Positions 1 through 7,510 of a stretch of 35,847 nt of DNA are shown one piece after another; positions within the stretch are counted from its first letter, which is position 1; every line of letters starts with the position of its first letter. This DNA comes from Akkermansia sp. (GTDB taxonomy: Bacteria > Verrucomicrobiota > Verrucomicrobiia > Verrucomicrobiales > Akkermansiaceae), in assembly GCA_017409465.1 (NCBI GenBank), contig JAFQSQ010000003.1, positions 1-35,847 of the forward strand. Direction: 5' to 3'. A program made the translations under genes and the position numbers. The notes beneath the pieces are model-generated. The model did no database searches and had not been told where the DNA came from. It worked only from the letters and a program-made list of their open reading frames with translations.

Positions 1-119
1 AGCCTGGTGGTCATAGCCTGATGGCCCCACCCGGTCCCATTCCGAACCCGGAAGTGAAACATCAGCACGTCGATGGTAGTCGGACGACAGGTCCCGCGAG
101 AGTAGATAGCCGCCAGGGC
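1..119 (+). rRNA. rrf: 5S ribosomal RNA
   Basis: This is 5S rRNA of the large ribosomal subunit. The 5' end CCTGGTGG (3-10) pairs with the 3' end CCGCCAGG (110-117) to form the terminal helix. The conserved inner stretch CCCATTCCGAACCCGGAAGT lies at about 36-55. The length of about 117 nt is normal. The gene starts at the window edge, so the 16S and 23S genes expected upstream are outside the view. Exact ends are uncertain by one or two bases. A strong hairpin follows within 10 bases, which marks this as the last gene of the rRNA operon. Confidence 0.95.
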
Positions 120-126
120 TCAAATG

Positions 127-160
127 AAGCTCCTGAACCGAAAGGTTCAGGAGCTTCTTC
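127..160 (+). terminator. rRNA operon intrinsic terminator
   Basis: A perfect 13-bp stem (127-139 with 144-156) is closed by a GAAA tetraloop and followed by the pyrimidine-rich tract CTTCTTCTGT. It lies directly behind the 5S gene. The tail is not a pure U run, but the stem is very strong. The same TTCTTC tail recurs after palindromes in the adjoining array. Confidence 0.85.
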
Positions 161-162
161 TG

Positions 163-593
163 TATACACCACTCGGCTCAGAGAGCCGAGTTCTTCACCC
201 AAGGCGCAGCCTTGTTTTCACCATCGGCTGTGCCGATTTTTCACCACGCCCGGCAGGGCGTTCTTCACGCGAGCGCCAGCGAGCTTTAAAAAGCGCAAAT
301 CCACCTACGTGGCGTACCCACCGGAACGGCAGGCTGTCGCCCCATACGGGGCTTGCTGTGTTATTATTCGCATACCTCCCGGAGGCTGCGCCAGCTAACG
401 CAGGCTTACCTCCGGCTAAGATTCCTGCACCCTCCGGGCGCCATTATCCGCAGCCCATGAGGGCTGTCTTTTACACCACTCGGCTCGCATGAGCCGAGTT
501 CTTCACCCAAGGCGCAGCCTTGTTTTCACCATCGGCAGTGCCGATTCTTCACCACGCCCGTTAGGGCGTTCTTCGCGCGAGCGCCAGCGAGCT
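163..593. repeat. Palindrome array, left-facing blocks (TTCACC spacers)
   Basis: This gene-free stretch holds two copies (171-286 and 478-593, offset 307) of a block of four short palindromes separated by spacers ending in TTCACC or TTCTTCACC. Stems in copy 1 are 171-179/183-191 (9 bp), 201-205/209-213 (5 bp), 223-228/232-237 (6 bp) and 246-251/256-261 (6 bp). Copy 2 has the same stems at 478-499, 509-521, 531-545 and 554-569. Copies differ mainly in loops: AGA/GCAT, TGT/AGT and GGCA/GTTA. Further small palindromes lie between the copies, for example 339-352 (GCCCC-ATAC-GGGGC) and 451-466 (CAGCCC-ATGA-GGGCTG). The reading frames that cross this region are by-products of the repeat. Confidence 0.85.
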
Positions 594-923
594 GCAAGCG
601 TATGTGGCAGGTGAGAGGTTCAGGAAGCTCGCTGGCGCTCGCGGTGAAGAATCGGGCATGCGCCCGGTGGTGAAGAAAAATGCCTGCGGCATTTGGGTGA
701 AGAACGCGCTGCGCGCGCGTGGTGAAGAATTCCTGCCGGCGGCAGGAATGGAGGAGGGAGGAGCTGCAAGCGTATGAGGCAGGTGAGAGGTTTAGGAAGC
801 TCGCTGACGCTCGCGGTGAAGAACCGGGCATGCGCCCGGTGGTGAAGAAAAATGCCTGCGGCATTTGGGTGAAGAACGCGCTGTACGCGCGTGGTGAAGA
901 ATTCCTGCCGGAGGCAGGAATGG
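589..923. repeat. Palindrome array, right-facing blocks (GGTGAAGAA spacers)
   Basis: Two 163-bp direct repeats (589-751 and 761-923, offset 172, no indels) each carry four palindromes separated by GGTGAAGA or GGTGAAGAA. This spacer is the reverse complement of the TTCTTCACC spacer of the left blocks. Stems in copy 1 are 651-657/662-668, 678-684/688-694, 704-709/715-720 and 729-737/741-749. Copy 2 repeats them 172 bases later. Differences fall mostly in loops (TGCGC/TGTAC, GGC/GGA) or change one stem pair between U-G and C-G. A 17-bp inverted repeat (577-593 with 627-643) joins the left and right halves. I see no coding region here. Confidence 0.85.
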
Positions 924-958
924 GAGAGGAAAATGGCTGCGGATGCTGTATTTGCTGC

Positions 959-987
959 TTGAGTTATGGAGGAAAGCGTGGTTAAAT
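959..987 (+). promoter_or_regulatory. Putative sigma-70 promoter of yqeY
   Basis: TTGAGT (959-964), a 17-bp spacer and TTAAAT (982-987) lie ten bases before the yqeY ATG at 998. The predicted start site leaves only about three untranslated bases. It is a moderate match and is supported by similar promoter-to-ATG geometry at other genes in the window. Confidence 0.5.
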
Positions 988-997
988 ATGGGGCGAT

Positions 998-1453
998 ATG
1001 AGTACGATATACGAAGCGATTACGGAAGGAATGAAGAATGCGATGCGAGCCAAGGATACGGTGGCGCTGGGGGCGCTGCGCGGGCTCAAGGCTGCACTGC
1101 AGAATGCGCAGGTGGCGCGCGGTAACGTGCAGGAGGAGCTTCCGCTGAATGAAGCTCAGAATGTCGTGCGCAAGCAGATAAAGCAGCGCGAGGATGCTAT
1201 CGCTCTCTACGCGCAGGCCGGCCGCGATGACCAGGTGGCCAAGGAGCGAGCCGAGATGGAGGTGCTCGCGGCTTTCCTGCCGAAGGAAATGAGTGAGGAG
1301 GAAATCGCCCCGGTACTTGAGGCGGTCATCGCCGAGCTGGGCGCGACGAGTAAGAAAGATATGGGGCGCGTGATGAAGGAGATGCAGGCGCGGACCGAGG
1401 GGCGTGCTCCCGGTAAGGTGCTTTCCCGCATGGTGGGTGCGCGCCTGAACTGA
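998..1453 (+). CDS. yqeY: GatB/YqeY domain-containing protein
   Basis: This is a YqeY-family protein of 151 aa, the usual length. Family hallmarks visible are MKNAMRAKDTVALGALRGLK near the N-terminus, the KQIKQREDAI helix, AFLPKEMSEEEI in the middle and the C-terminal GRVMKEMQ... GRAPGKVLSRMV segment. The fold resembles the tail of the amidotransferase subunit GatB, which handles mischarged tRNA. The role of stand-alone YqeY is not well established and is probably tRNA-linked. The ATG at 998 is chosen because homology starts at once and a putative promoter sits just upstream. ispD follows after 34 bases, so the two may be co-transcribed. Confidence 0.9.
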   Translation: MSTIYEAITEGMKNAMRAKDTVALGALRGLKAALQNAQVARGNVQEELPLNEAQNVVRKQIKQREDAIALYAQAGRDDQVAKERAEMEVLAAFLPKEMSEEEIAPVLEAVIAELGATSKKDMGRVMKEMQARTEGRAPGKVLSRMVGARLN

Positions 1454-1487
1454 TGGCGGTCGTCAAAGGTGTTTTTTTGCGTGTGCC

Positions 1488-2156
1488 ATGTTCTGTGCTG
1501 TGATAGTCGCTGCCGGTAGTTCGCGACGTGCCGGGTTTGATAAGCTGGCAGCGCTGCTGGATGGGGTACCTGTGCTGCGACGTAGTGTGGATGCCTTTGT
1601 TGAGGCGGGGGCCGCCGCGGTGGTGGTGGTCTGCCCGTCGAGTCGCTGGGAGGAAACGGGGCTGAGCAGAGCTTCTTTCCCGGTGCCGGTATGGCGGGTG
1701 GATGGCGGCGCTGAGCGGCAGGATTCCGTCGCCGCCGGTCTGGCGGTGCTGCCGGAGGGGACGCAGCTGGTCGCGGTACACGATGGTGCCCGTCCGTTGG
1801 TGACGCCGGAGGATATTCGTCAATGTGTCGCCGCCGCTGAGGCGAGCGGAGCGGCCGCCTGTGCGCACCCTGTAGTCGATACGCTGAAGCGTGCGGATGC
1901 CGAGGGGCGCTCACTGGCGGAGCCGGTAAGCCGTGAGAATCTGTGGGGGATGGAGACGCCGCAGATATTTTCGCTCGATTTGCTGCTGAAGGCCTACCGA
2001 TGCGTGGCAGAGCAGGGGCGGGTGGTCACAGATGAGGTCAGCGCGATGGAAGCCATTGGGGTGGCAACGCAGCTGGTTCGGGTGGGGACGAATCTGAAGA
2101 TTACGCTTCCCGGCGATCTGGAGCTGGCAGAGCTGATATGGAGACACCGCCCATAG
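1488..2156 (+). CDS. ispD: 2-C-methyl-D-erythritol 4-phosphate cytidylyltransferase
   Basis: IspD joins CTP to methylerythritol 4-phosphate to form CDP-methylerythritol and diphosphate in the non-mevalonate (MEP) isoprenoid pathway in the cytosol. The 222 aa length is normal. The CTP-binding loop is AVIVAAGSSRRAG at residues 4-16. Other family motifs are GGAERQDSV, VHDGARPLV, DTLK, METPQIF, TDEVSAME and NLKITLPGDLE near the C-terminus. No ribosome-binding site is visible before the ATG. Its 3' end overlaps the next gene by 19 bases, which suggests coupled translation. Confidence 0.95.
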   Translation: MFCAVIVAAGSSRRAGFDKLAALLDGVPVLRRSVDAFVEAGAAAVVVVCPSSRWEETGLSRASFPVPVWRVDGGAERQDSVAAGLAVLPEGTQLVAVHDGARPLVTPEDIRQCVAAAEASGAAACAHPVVDTLKRADAEGRSLAEPVSRENLWGMETPQIFSLDLLLKAYRCVAEQGRVVTDEVSAMEAIGVATQLVRVGTNLKITLPGDLELAELIWRHRP

Positions 2157-2956
2157 CTCAGGCTCCCACGTCCTGTTGGATAGTAGGCGCCGGGATGCTC
2201 GGCCGAGCATTGGCTGCGCGTTTGCGGACGCAGGGGGTGCGCGTGTTGACGCTGGATCTCCTGCCCGGAGCCGATGTGGTGGGTGACGCTGCAGACGGGG
2301 CGGTATTGGTGCAGGCCTGTGCCCGGCTGATGCCGCAGGTGGTGTATTGCTGCCAGGCAACGCATGGCGGGGGTGTCGACGCCTATCGCCGCGCGTACAT
2401 CGATGTGGTGGCGCAGCTGTATGCGACGTTGCCGCGAGTGCGGGTAGTGCTTTGCTCGTCGACTTCTGTGTACGGAAAGGTGTCGCATCTCGTCACGGAG
2501 AGTACGGAGCCGGTGGCGCCAACGGAGCGTGCTGCCGTGTTGCTGGCGGCTGAGTCGCAGGTGCTGAGTCGGGGTGGGGTTGTCGGTCGGCTTGCGCCGT
2601 TGTATGGGAGCAGTCGGTGTGAGGTGTTGCGGCGGCATCTGACCGGCGAGCCGATGCTGCCGGGGGCAGACGACCGGATGCTGAATTATGTCCATGTGGA
2701 TGATGCCGTCGACGCTTTGTTATTGCTAAGTTCGGCAGAATGTGGTATCTACAATGTCAGCGGGGAGTCATACGTCAAATCGGAGCTATACCGCATGCTC
2801 CGAGAGGTGTGTGGAGCTCCCGGCTCTGAGGTCAGCGCGCCCGGTTCCGAACGGGGAGTGTCTGATCGCCGCGTTGATTCATCTCGTTTACGCGGCCTGG
2901 GGTGGCAGCCACTCATGAGCCTGCGTGAGTTCGCCCAATCATCCATCAATACATGA
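2138..2956 (+). CDS. NAD(P)-binding SDR/epimerase-like protein
   Basis: This is an extended short-chain dehydrogenase/reductase-like protein of 272 aa. A Rossmann start WIVGAGMLGRALAARL lies at about residues 14-29, followed by an acidic turn (LDLLPGADVV), the SSTSVYG motif and the late NYVHVDDAVDALLLL and GIYNVSGE segments typical of nucleotide-sugar epimerases. The usual YxxxK pair is not clear: the position after SVYG reads AVLLAAESQVL. It is therefore an atypical SDR, perhaps nearer the YeeZ type, and the substrate cannot be read from sequence. The ATG at 2138 lies inside ispD and is needed to include the Rossmann strand. The stop overlaps the next start (ATGA). Confidence 0.75.
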   Translation: METPPIAQAPTSCWIVGAGMLGRALAARLRTQGVRVLTLDLLPGADVVGDAADGAVLVQACARLMPQVVYCCQATHGGGVDAYRRAYIDVVAQLYATLPRVRVVLCSSTSVYGKVSHLVTESTEPVAPTERAAVLLAAESQVLSRGGVVGRLAPLYGSSRCEVLRRHLTGEPMLPGADDRMLNYVHVDDAVDALLLLSSAECGIYNVSGESYVKSELYRMLREVCGAPGSEVSAPGSERGVSDRRVDSSRLRGLGWQPLMSLREFAQSSINT

Positions 2957-3726
2957 GACCAGATTATTACCAGATACTGGATGTAGAGCCTACGGTACCG
3001 CAGGCTGAGCTGAAGCGTGCGTACTATCGACAGGCTCGGCGTTTTCATCCTGACTGCAATGCCGGTGACCCGGTGGCCGAGGAGCGGTTCAAACTGGTGG
3101 CGGAGGCGTATCGCACTCTGGGGAACGAGGACAGAAGACGGGAGTATGACGAACAGCTGGAGCGGCAGAGGCGCTACGCCGATGCTCCCGAGCTCGCCAC
3201 GATGCATCGGCGTGTCCGTGTATCGGCGCGGCATGGTCGTGCCCGGCGCGATGGCGATGAGCGGCATGCCACGGCACGGCGACGCCATACCGCTCTGCTA
3301 CGGCGGGTGACTCGCCCGGTGGGGATGTGGACGATGGTGGTGTTCTATGCCATGGCGGCGTTTATGATCGTGCCCTCCGTCATGCGCGGCTGTGGTGTGC
3401 TGAGTAATAACAGTTACAAGCGTGGAGTCCCTCAGGAAGCTGCGGAGAAAAAGGATCTGAGCCCTGAGCAGAAGCTGGCGGCACTGGCCGAATCGAACGC
3501 GCGCCTGCTGGCTGCAGCTGAGGCCGGGGAGGTGCGCGCGCAGCTGCGCCTGGCTATGGCACTATACCATGGATTGGGGCTTCCCCTCGACCGCGATGCC
3601 GCGAAAAAATGGTTTGCAGCCGCCGCAGAGCAGGGCAATGAAATTGCGGCCAAGTGCCTGCGCACTCTGGATTTCAATCCCCCGCCGCCCAAGCCTGAGG
3701 AAGAGACAGTGGAGCCGGGCTCATGA
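2953..3726 (+). CDS. J-domain protein with TM segment and Sel1-like repeat
   Basis: This is a 257 aa DnaJ-related protein. The J domain covers residues 2-70, with the Hsp70-activating HPD at about 36-38 (RRFHPDC) and the helix-IV pattern DRRREYDEQLER. A basic Arg/His-rich linker follows, then one membrane segment at about 120-138 (TMVVFYAMAAFMIVPSV), a charged stretch and a Sel1-type helical repeat (LRLAMALYHGLGLPLDRDAAKKWFAAAAEQG). It probably recruits DnaK at the inner membrane, with the Sel1 part as a protein-binding arm. It is not canonical DnaJ: the Gly/Phe and zinc regions are absent. It overlaps the SDR stop by four bases and converges with the next gene, the two 3' ends overlapping by six bases. 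Confidence 0.85.
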   Translation: MRPDYYQILDVEPTVPQAELKRAYYRQARRFHPDCNAGDPVAEERFKLVAEAYRTLGNEDRRREYDEQLERQRRYADAPELATMHRRVRVSARHGRARRDGDERHATARRRHTALLRRVTRPVGMWTMVVFYAMAAFMIVPSVMRGCGVLSNNSYKRGVPQEAAEKKDLSPEQKLAALAESNARLLAAAEAGEVRAQLRLAMALYHGLGLPLDRDAAKKWFAAAAEQGNEIAAKCLRTLDFNPPPPKPEEETVEPGS

Positions 3727-4302
3727 GGCTTTCTTACCCGCCGATGAAGAGCGGCGCCCGGCGGCTGCTTTACTTGTGGTTTTGCGCGGGGCTCGTTTTC
3801 TGCGCTTCGGGCGCTGGTGGTGCAGCTCCACTTGCAGGAGCAGCAGCGCAAACATGGAGGCTGCGTTGATGGTGACGGAGGAGCTTTCCGATACAGCCTC
3901 CGCCAGTTGTACCATTTTGAGGACGATGTTGGTGTAGTCTTCCTGCTCGATACCGATTTCTGCCTGCACCAGCAGACGGTGGAAGCTGATAAGACTGCGG
4001 TAGAAGCACAGCCAGTTGGCATCGGGACCGGAGGGGAGGCTGGTCAGCAGGGCATCCGGCAGAGTGTTGAGAGCCCGTTCTACACGGCGGATGACACTGC
4101 GGCGGTCTTTGCTTGCGTGGGAAGCTGCGGCATCGAGCACGTATCGCAGGTGCGTCTCGAAGTCTCCATAAGCCTCCAGCGCACGGAGGGGTACTCGCCC
4201 CAGCTCCGGCCCCTCGCCGGGACGCCGTGCTACCTGCTCGAAGATGGCTTCGAGGGCTTGCATGCGTCCCTGAGGGGTAAGTGGCCGGCGCTCAAACAGC
4301 AT
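3721..4302 (-). CDS. Hypothetical protein with basic C-terminal tail
   Basis: I do not recognise this 193 aa protein. Residues 1-165 look all-helical and soluble, with no signal peptide. They include a long amphipathic stretch (WLCFYRSLISFHRLLVQAEI) and a second one ending in MFALLLLQVELHHQ. The last 30 residues are almost only Lys, Arg, Ala, Ser and Thr (PKRRKRAPRKTTSKAAAGRR and on), like histone-H1-type or nucleic-acid-binding tails. It lies 15 bases behind the fucosidase gene and is the last gene of the minus-strand unit. An all-helical chaperone or a DNA-associated protein are both possible. Confidence 0.6.
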   Translation of the reverse strand: MLFERRPLTPQGRMQALEAIFEQVARRPGEGPELGRVPLRALEAYGDFETHLRYVLDAAASHASKDRRSVIRRVERALNTLPDALLTSLPSGPDANWLCFYRSLISFHRLLVQAEIGIEQEDYTNIVLKMVQLAEAVSESSSVTINAASMFALLLLQVELHHQRPKRRKRAPRKTTSKAAAGRRSSSAGKKAS

Positions 4303-4317
4303 GGTGATAGGGGGGGA

Positions 4318-6837
4318 TCAGCGCTTGGCGGATTTCTTGCCTTTCTTCACCGTGTTCGGTGTCATCTGCGTCACCTGACCGTTGACGATGACTTTGATGG
4401 GTTTGGGCTCAGCATCGGTCGTGGTAATCATGTACGAGGTGACCTTGCCATCCTCCCATGCCATGTTGACCGTGAGGTTGCCTCGGGCACGCAGTCCCTG
4501 TACTGAGCCGGTTGACCACTGCTCCGGCAGGGCAGGCAGCAGCTCAATCTGCCCGGCATGGCTCTGCAGCAGCATTTCACTGATACCGGCTGTGATACCA
4601 TAGGTGCCATCCAGCTGCATGGGCGGGTGGTTGCCAAAGAGGTTGTCGAGCAGGTTGTAGGTGATATAGTGGCTCACCATGCTGTATGCCTGCTCAGGCC
4701 TGTAGAAGCGTGCCCAGAGGGCTGTGCGCCAGGGCCAGGTCCAGCTGCGGCGGTTATCACCGCTGAGCCCGCGCAGCTCCAGACTCTTCATGGCGGCCTT
4801 GGCAAGCTCGGGCGTGCCGGCCATGGTGATGGTGGAACCGGGGTAGACACCGATGAGGTGCGAGGTATGACGCTGTCCTGCGACCATGTTGGGTCGGTCG
4901 ACTATCCACTCCTGGAGGTAGCCACCGCTGCCGATGCGATCCGGCGCGATTCGGGCTCGCTTCTGCTGCAGGGCTGTGGCCCACTCCCGGTCGCAGTTCA
5001 GGATATCCGCAGCCTGCGCCGTGATATCGAAGAGCTCGCGGATGAGCTGGTGGTCGTGCGCGCAGCCGTCCTCGACCGGTCCCCACTCGTGCGACCAGCC
5101 CTCGGGCGATACCAGCGTACCCCTGGGCAGCTCAGCCAGCTCCGGGTGCTCTGCGACCGTGAGGGCGGTCTTTGCGTTCTTGCCCTTGGCGGCAGTCATG
5201 AGTCCCTTGCCGTTTTCGCCCAGTTCCTTCAGCCGGGTCTCCCAGAAGCGGCAGATGTTTTTGAGGATGGGATAGGCGTGTTCCTTCAGGTATTTCTTAT
5301 CGTGGGTGAAGGCGTAGTGATCCCAGAGGTGCAGGGCATACCAGGCGTTGACCGGCGGGTTCCAGTGGGTCCAGCCGCCACCGCCCCAGGGGTTTTGCGA
5401 GATGCGCGTGGTCCAGCCTTCGATGGAATCGCCGAAATGTCTTTTCGTCATCCGCGTAAGGGGCTCTTCCATGGCGCGGATGAAGTTCAGGAACGGCATG
5501 TGGCACTCGCTGAGGTTGGCTACCTCAGCGCTCCAGTAGCACATCTGGAGGTTGATGTTGTTGTGGTAATCGCTGGCCCAGGGGGCGTGGACTTTGTCGT
5601 TCCAGATGCCCTGCAGGTTGATGGGCAGATTGCCGGGGCGGGAACCGCATATCAGCATGTAGCGACCGTACTGGTAGATGGTGGAGATGAGCTCCGGGTC
5701 ATGCTGTGATTTGCGGAAGGCGGCGATGCGTTCATCCGTGGGCAGGGCTGCCACTTCTGCATCGGTCTTGCCGAGGTTGATGCTCAGTCGACGGAACAGC
5801 CGTCGGTAGTCAGCAAGCTGTGCCGCGCGGAGGCTGCTTTCTTTCTTCTTGCTGACCCTTTTCAGTATTTTTTCGTTTCTGGCAGAGGGGGAAGCGCCCT
5901 TCCAGTCTTTCTTGAAATCCATCGTATAATCCGTAGCCAGCGAGATGATGATTTCGAGCCTGGTGGCATCTTTCACGGCGATGTAGGGCACACCTTCGGC
6001 CTCGAAAAAGGGCTGCTGCGTATCGGCTCCGGCTTTTTCTGTTGCTTTGGCGTAGGCGATTTTGAGGGTCTTGTGTGAGCCGACGGCTTTTACCGTGCCT
6101 CCGTTTACGCGCACCAGCATGCGGCCTTCGAACTGCTGACCATTTGCCAGGGTGCCGCTCATGATGATGGTGTTGCCGCTGACGCTGTAGGAAACATCGT
6201 GGTAGGGCAAGAGGGCGATATTGGCCGTGACGGAGCCGGGAGTATCAGCCGTTGCGGTATAGACGAGTACCTGATCGGGGGCGCTGACGTAGCATTCTCT
6301 GTGGTGGCTGACTCCGGCGTTTGTGAAGTCCACCCGGGCAATGCCATCTTCGAGATTCAGGCTTCTGGTGTAGTTTTCAGACGCTGCCTGCGGCAGCTCA
6401 AAGCTGACGTACAGATTGCCGAAGGGTTGGTAGCTGCCGAATCGATCCTTTCCGGCTTTGGGTCCATACAGGTAGCCTGCGCCATTGTGGGGATGATTCG
6501 GCCCGCCGGACCAGAGACTCACCTCGTTGAGGGCGACGCGCTCTACCCGGTCACCGCCGAAAACCGTGCCGCCGATTCGCCCGTTACCTACGGGGAGCGT
6601 CTGGCATTCCCAGAAATCGATATTAGACTTTTTGACCTTGCCGGTGGGAGTCGTGACGGACATCCGGGGGGCAATGTTGGGGAACAGTTCCCCATTGGGC
6701 ACGTTCTCCCATGGCAGCGATACCGCCTTGACCCCGGCCGATTGGCGGTACCACAGATAATTGGTGGAGGGGGTGTCGGCAACAGCGGCGCCGGGTGCCA
6801 GTAGCAAAGCTGCGCAGATGATATGTCGGCTATTCAT
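4318..6837 (-). CDS. Secreted GH95 family alpha-L-fucosidase
   Basis: This is a glycoside hydrolase family 95 enzyme of 839 aa. The family comprises inverting 1,2-alpha-L-fucosidases and, in some members, alpha-L-galactosidases, which remove terminal fucose from mucin glycans, milk oligosaccharides or plant xyloglucan. A signal peptide covers about residues 1-20 (IICAALLLAPGAAVADT). The N-terminal beta domain contains LPVGNGRIGGTVFGG and LNEVSLWSGGP. The helical barrel contains NLQGIWND, then the catalytic Asn pair region HNNINLQMCYW (about 422-432), GPVEDGCAHDHQLI with the likely acid Glu (about 587) and QLDGTYGITAGISEMLLQSH with the Asp that activates those Asn residues (about 743). All key motifs appear intact. 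It sits between an FHA gene and a hypothetical gene in a tight unit. Confidence 0.93.
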   Translation of the reverse strand: MNSRHIICAALLLAPGAAVADTPSTNYLWYRQSAGVKAVSLPWENVPNGELFPNIAPRMSVTTPTGKVKKSNIDFWECQTLPVGNGRIGGTVFGGDRVERVALNEVSLWSGGPNHPHNGAGYLYGPKAGKDRFGSYQPFGNLYVSFELPQAASENYTRSLNLEDGIARVDFTNAGVSHHRECYVSAPDQVLVYTATADTPGSVTANIALLPYHDVSYSVSGNTIIMSGTLANGQQFEGRMLVRVNGGTVKAVGSHKTLKIAYAKATEKAGADTQQPFFEAEGVPYIAVKDATRLEIIISLATDYTMDFKKDWKGASPSARNEKILKRVSKKKESSLRAAQLADYRRLFRRLSINLGKTDAEVAALPTDERIAAFRKSQHDPELISTIYQYGRYMLICGSRPGNLPINLQGIWNDKVHAPWASDYHNNINLQMCYWSAEVANLSECHMPFLNFIRAMEEPLTRMTKRHFGDSIEGWTTRISQNPWGGGGWTHWNPPVNAWYALHLWDHYAFTHDKKYLKEHAYPILKNICRFWETRLKELGENGKGLMTAAKGKNAKTALTVAEHPELAELPRGTLVSPEGWSHEWGPVEDGCAHDHQLIRELFDITAQAADILNCDREWATALQQKRARIAPDRIGSGGYLQEWIVDRPNMVAGQRHTSHLIGVYPGSTITMAGTPELAKAAMKSLELRGLSGDNRRSWTWPWRTALWARFYRPEQAYSMVSHYITYNLLDNLFGNHPPMQLDGTYGITAGISEMLLQSHAGQIELLPALPEQWSTGSVQGLRARGNLTVNMAWEDGKVTSYMITTTDAEPKPIKVIVNGQVTQMTPNTVKKGKKSAKR

Positions 6838-6860
6838 ATAATGGATATTATGGTGAAAAA

Positions 6861-7490
6861 TCAGTGTTGTGGTTGAACGATTTCTGCTTGCAGCATGATG
6901 TCACCCAGGGTGAGGGTATCGCTGTTTTGCAGAGGAATCCGCTGTTGGTATGAGGCCAGACGCTGCCCGTTGACGGCGGTGCCGTTGGTGGAGTTGCAGT
7001 CTGTTACCACGAGCCCTTCCTCTCGCAGCTCGATGAGGAGGTGACAGCGAGAGATGGAGGCGTCAGCGAGGGTGATTTCGGCATGGGCAGAGTCACGCCC
7101 CAGTCGAACACCCCCGCTGCGGGCGATGGCAGAGAAGGGGATGCGGCTTTCCCAAGGGGAGCCGTTGGACAGCAAACCGAACAACCTGAGGTAGCTCGTC
7201 CGTCCTCCGCTCGCAGGCGGCAGAGGCGGCTCCGCCGGATGCTGCGGAATATCAAGCCCGGTACCCAGCCCCCACTTGGTGCGCAGGCGGTCATAAGGAC
7301 GAAGTGGTTGCAGCATGATGCCAGGCAGCCCGCCGTCGCCCTGAGTCGGCTGCGCCGTCCCGGGTTGCATGGAGTACAGCACCGATAACTGCGAGCGAAC
7401 GGCAGCCAGCTGAGCTTCGAGCTCACTGGCTTGTTCTTCGAGCCGGTGGATGCGTTCATCCTCCGTATCGGGCTTTTCAACCTTATACAT
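6861..7490 (-). CDS. FHA-domain protein with N-terminal coiled coil
   Basis: This is a phosphothreonine-binding adaptor of 209 aa. Residues 7-40 form a predicted coiled coil (EDERIHRLEEQASELEAQLA), followed by a Pro/Gly/Gln-rich linker and a C-terminal FHA domain at about 120-205. The FHA hallmarks are all present: GVRLGRD, SISRCHLLI, NSTNGTAVNG and the later strand DTLTLGDIML. No kinase is in the window, so the partner is unknown. The ATG at 7490 is preferred; the frame can be extended to a TTG at 7508, which lies almost on the upstream stop. There is no signal peptide, so it should act in the cytoplasm, perhaps at the cytoplasmic face beneath the TM protein encoded upstream. Confidence 0.88.
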   Translation of the reverse strand: MYKVEKPDTEDERIHRLEEQASELEAQLAAVRSQLSVLYSMQPGTAQPTQGDGGLPGIMLQPLRPYDRLRTKWGLGTGLDIPQHPAEPPLPPASGGRTSYLRLFGLLSNGSPWESRIPFSAIARSGGVRLGRDSAHAEITLADASISRCHLLIELREEGLVVTDCNSTNGTAVNGQRLASYQQRIPLQNSDTLTLGDIMLQAEIVQPQH

Positions 7491-7510
7491 GCAATAGCGG
7501 GACTTCAATA

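Noticed and set aside
21..492. Open frames across the 5S gene and left palindrome blocks
   Set aside because: They cross an rRNA gene and repeats; their peptides only mirror the repeat.
160..930. CRISPR array
   Set aside because: Units are palindromes with 8-9 base separators, not 25-37 base repeats with unique spacers of equal size; no cas genes are present.
526..985. Frames rich in VKN or FFT peptides in the palindrome array
   Set aside because: The peptide pattern is the translated spacer GGTGAAGAA; there is no start signal and both strands are open for the same reason.
4558..5709. 383 aa plus-strand frame opposite the fucosidase
   Set aside because: It is antisense to intact GH95 motifs and has no recognisable family.
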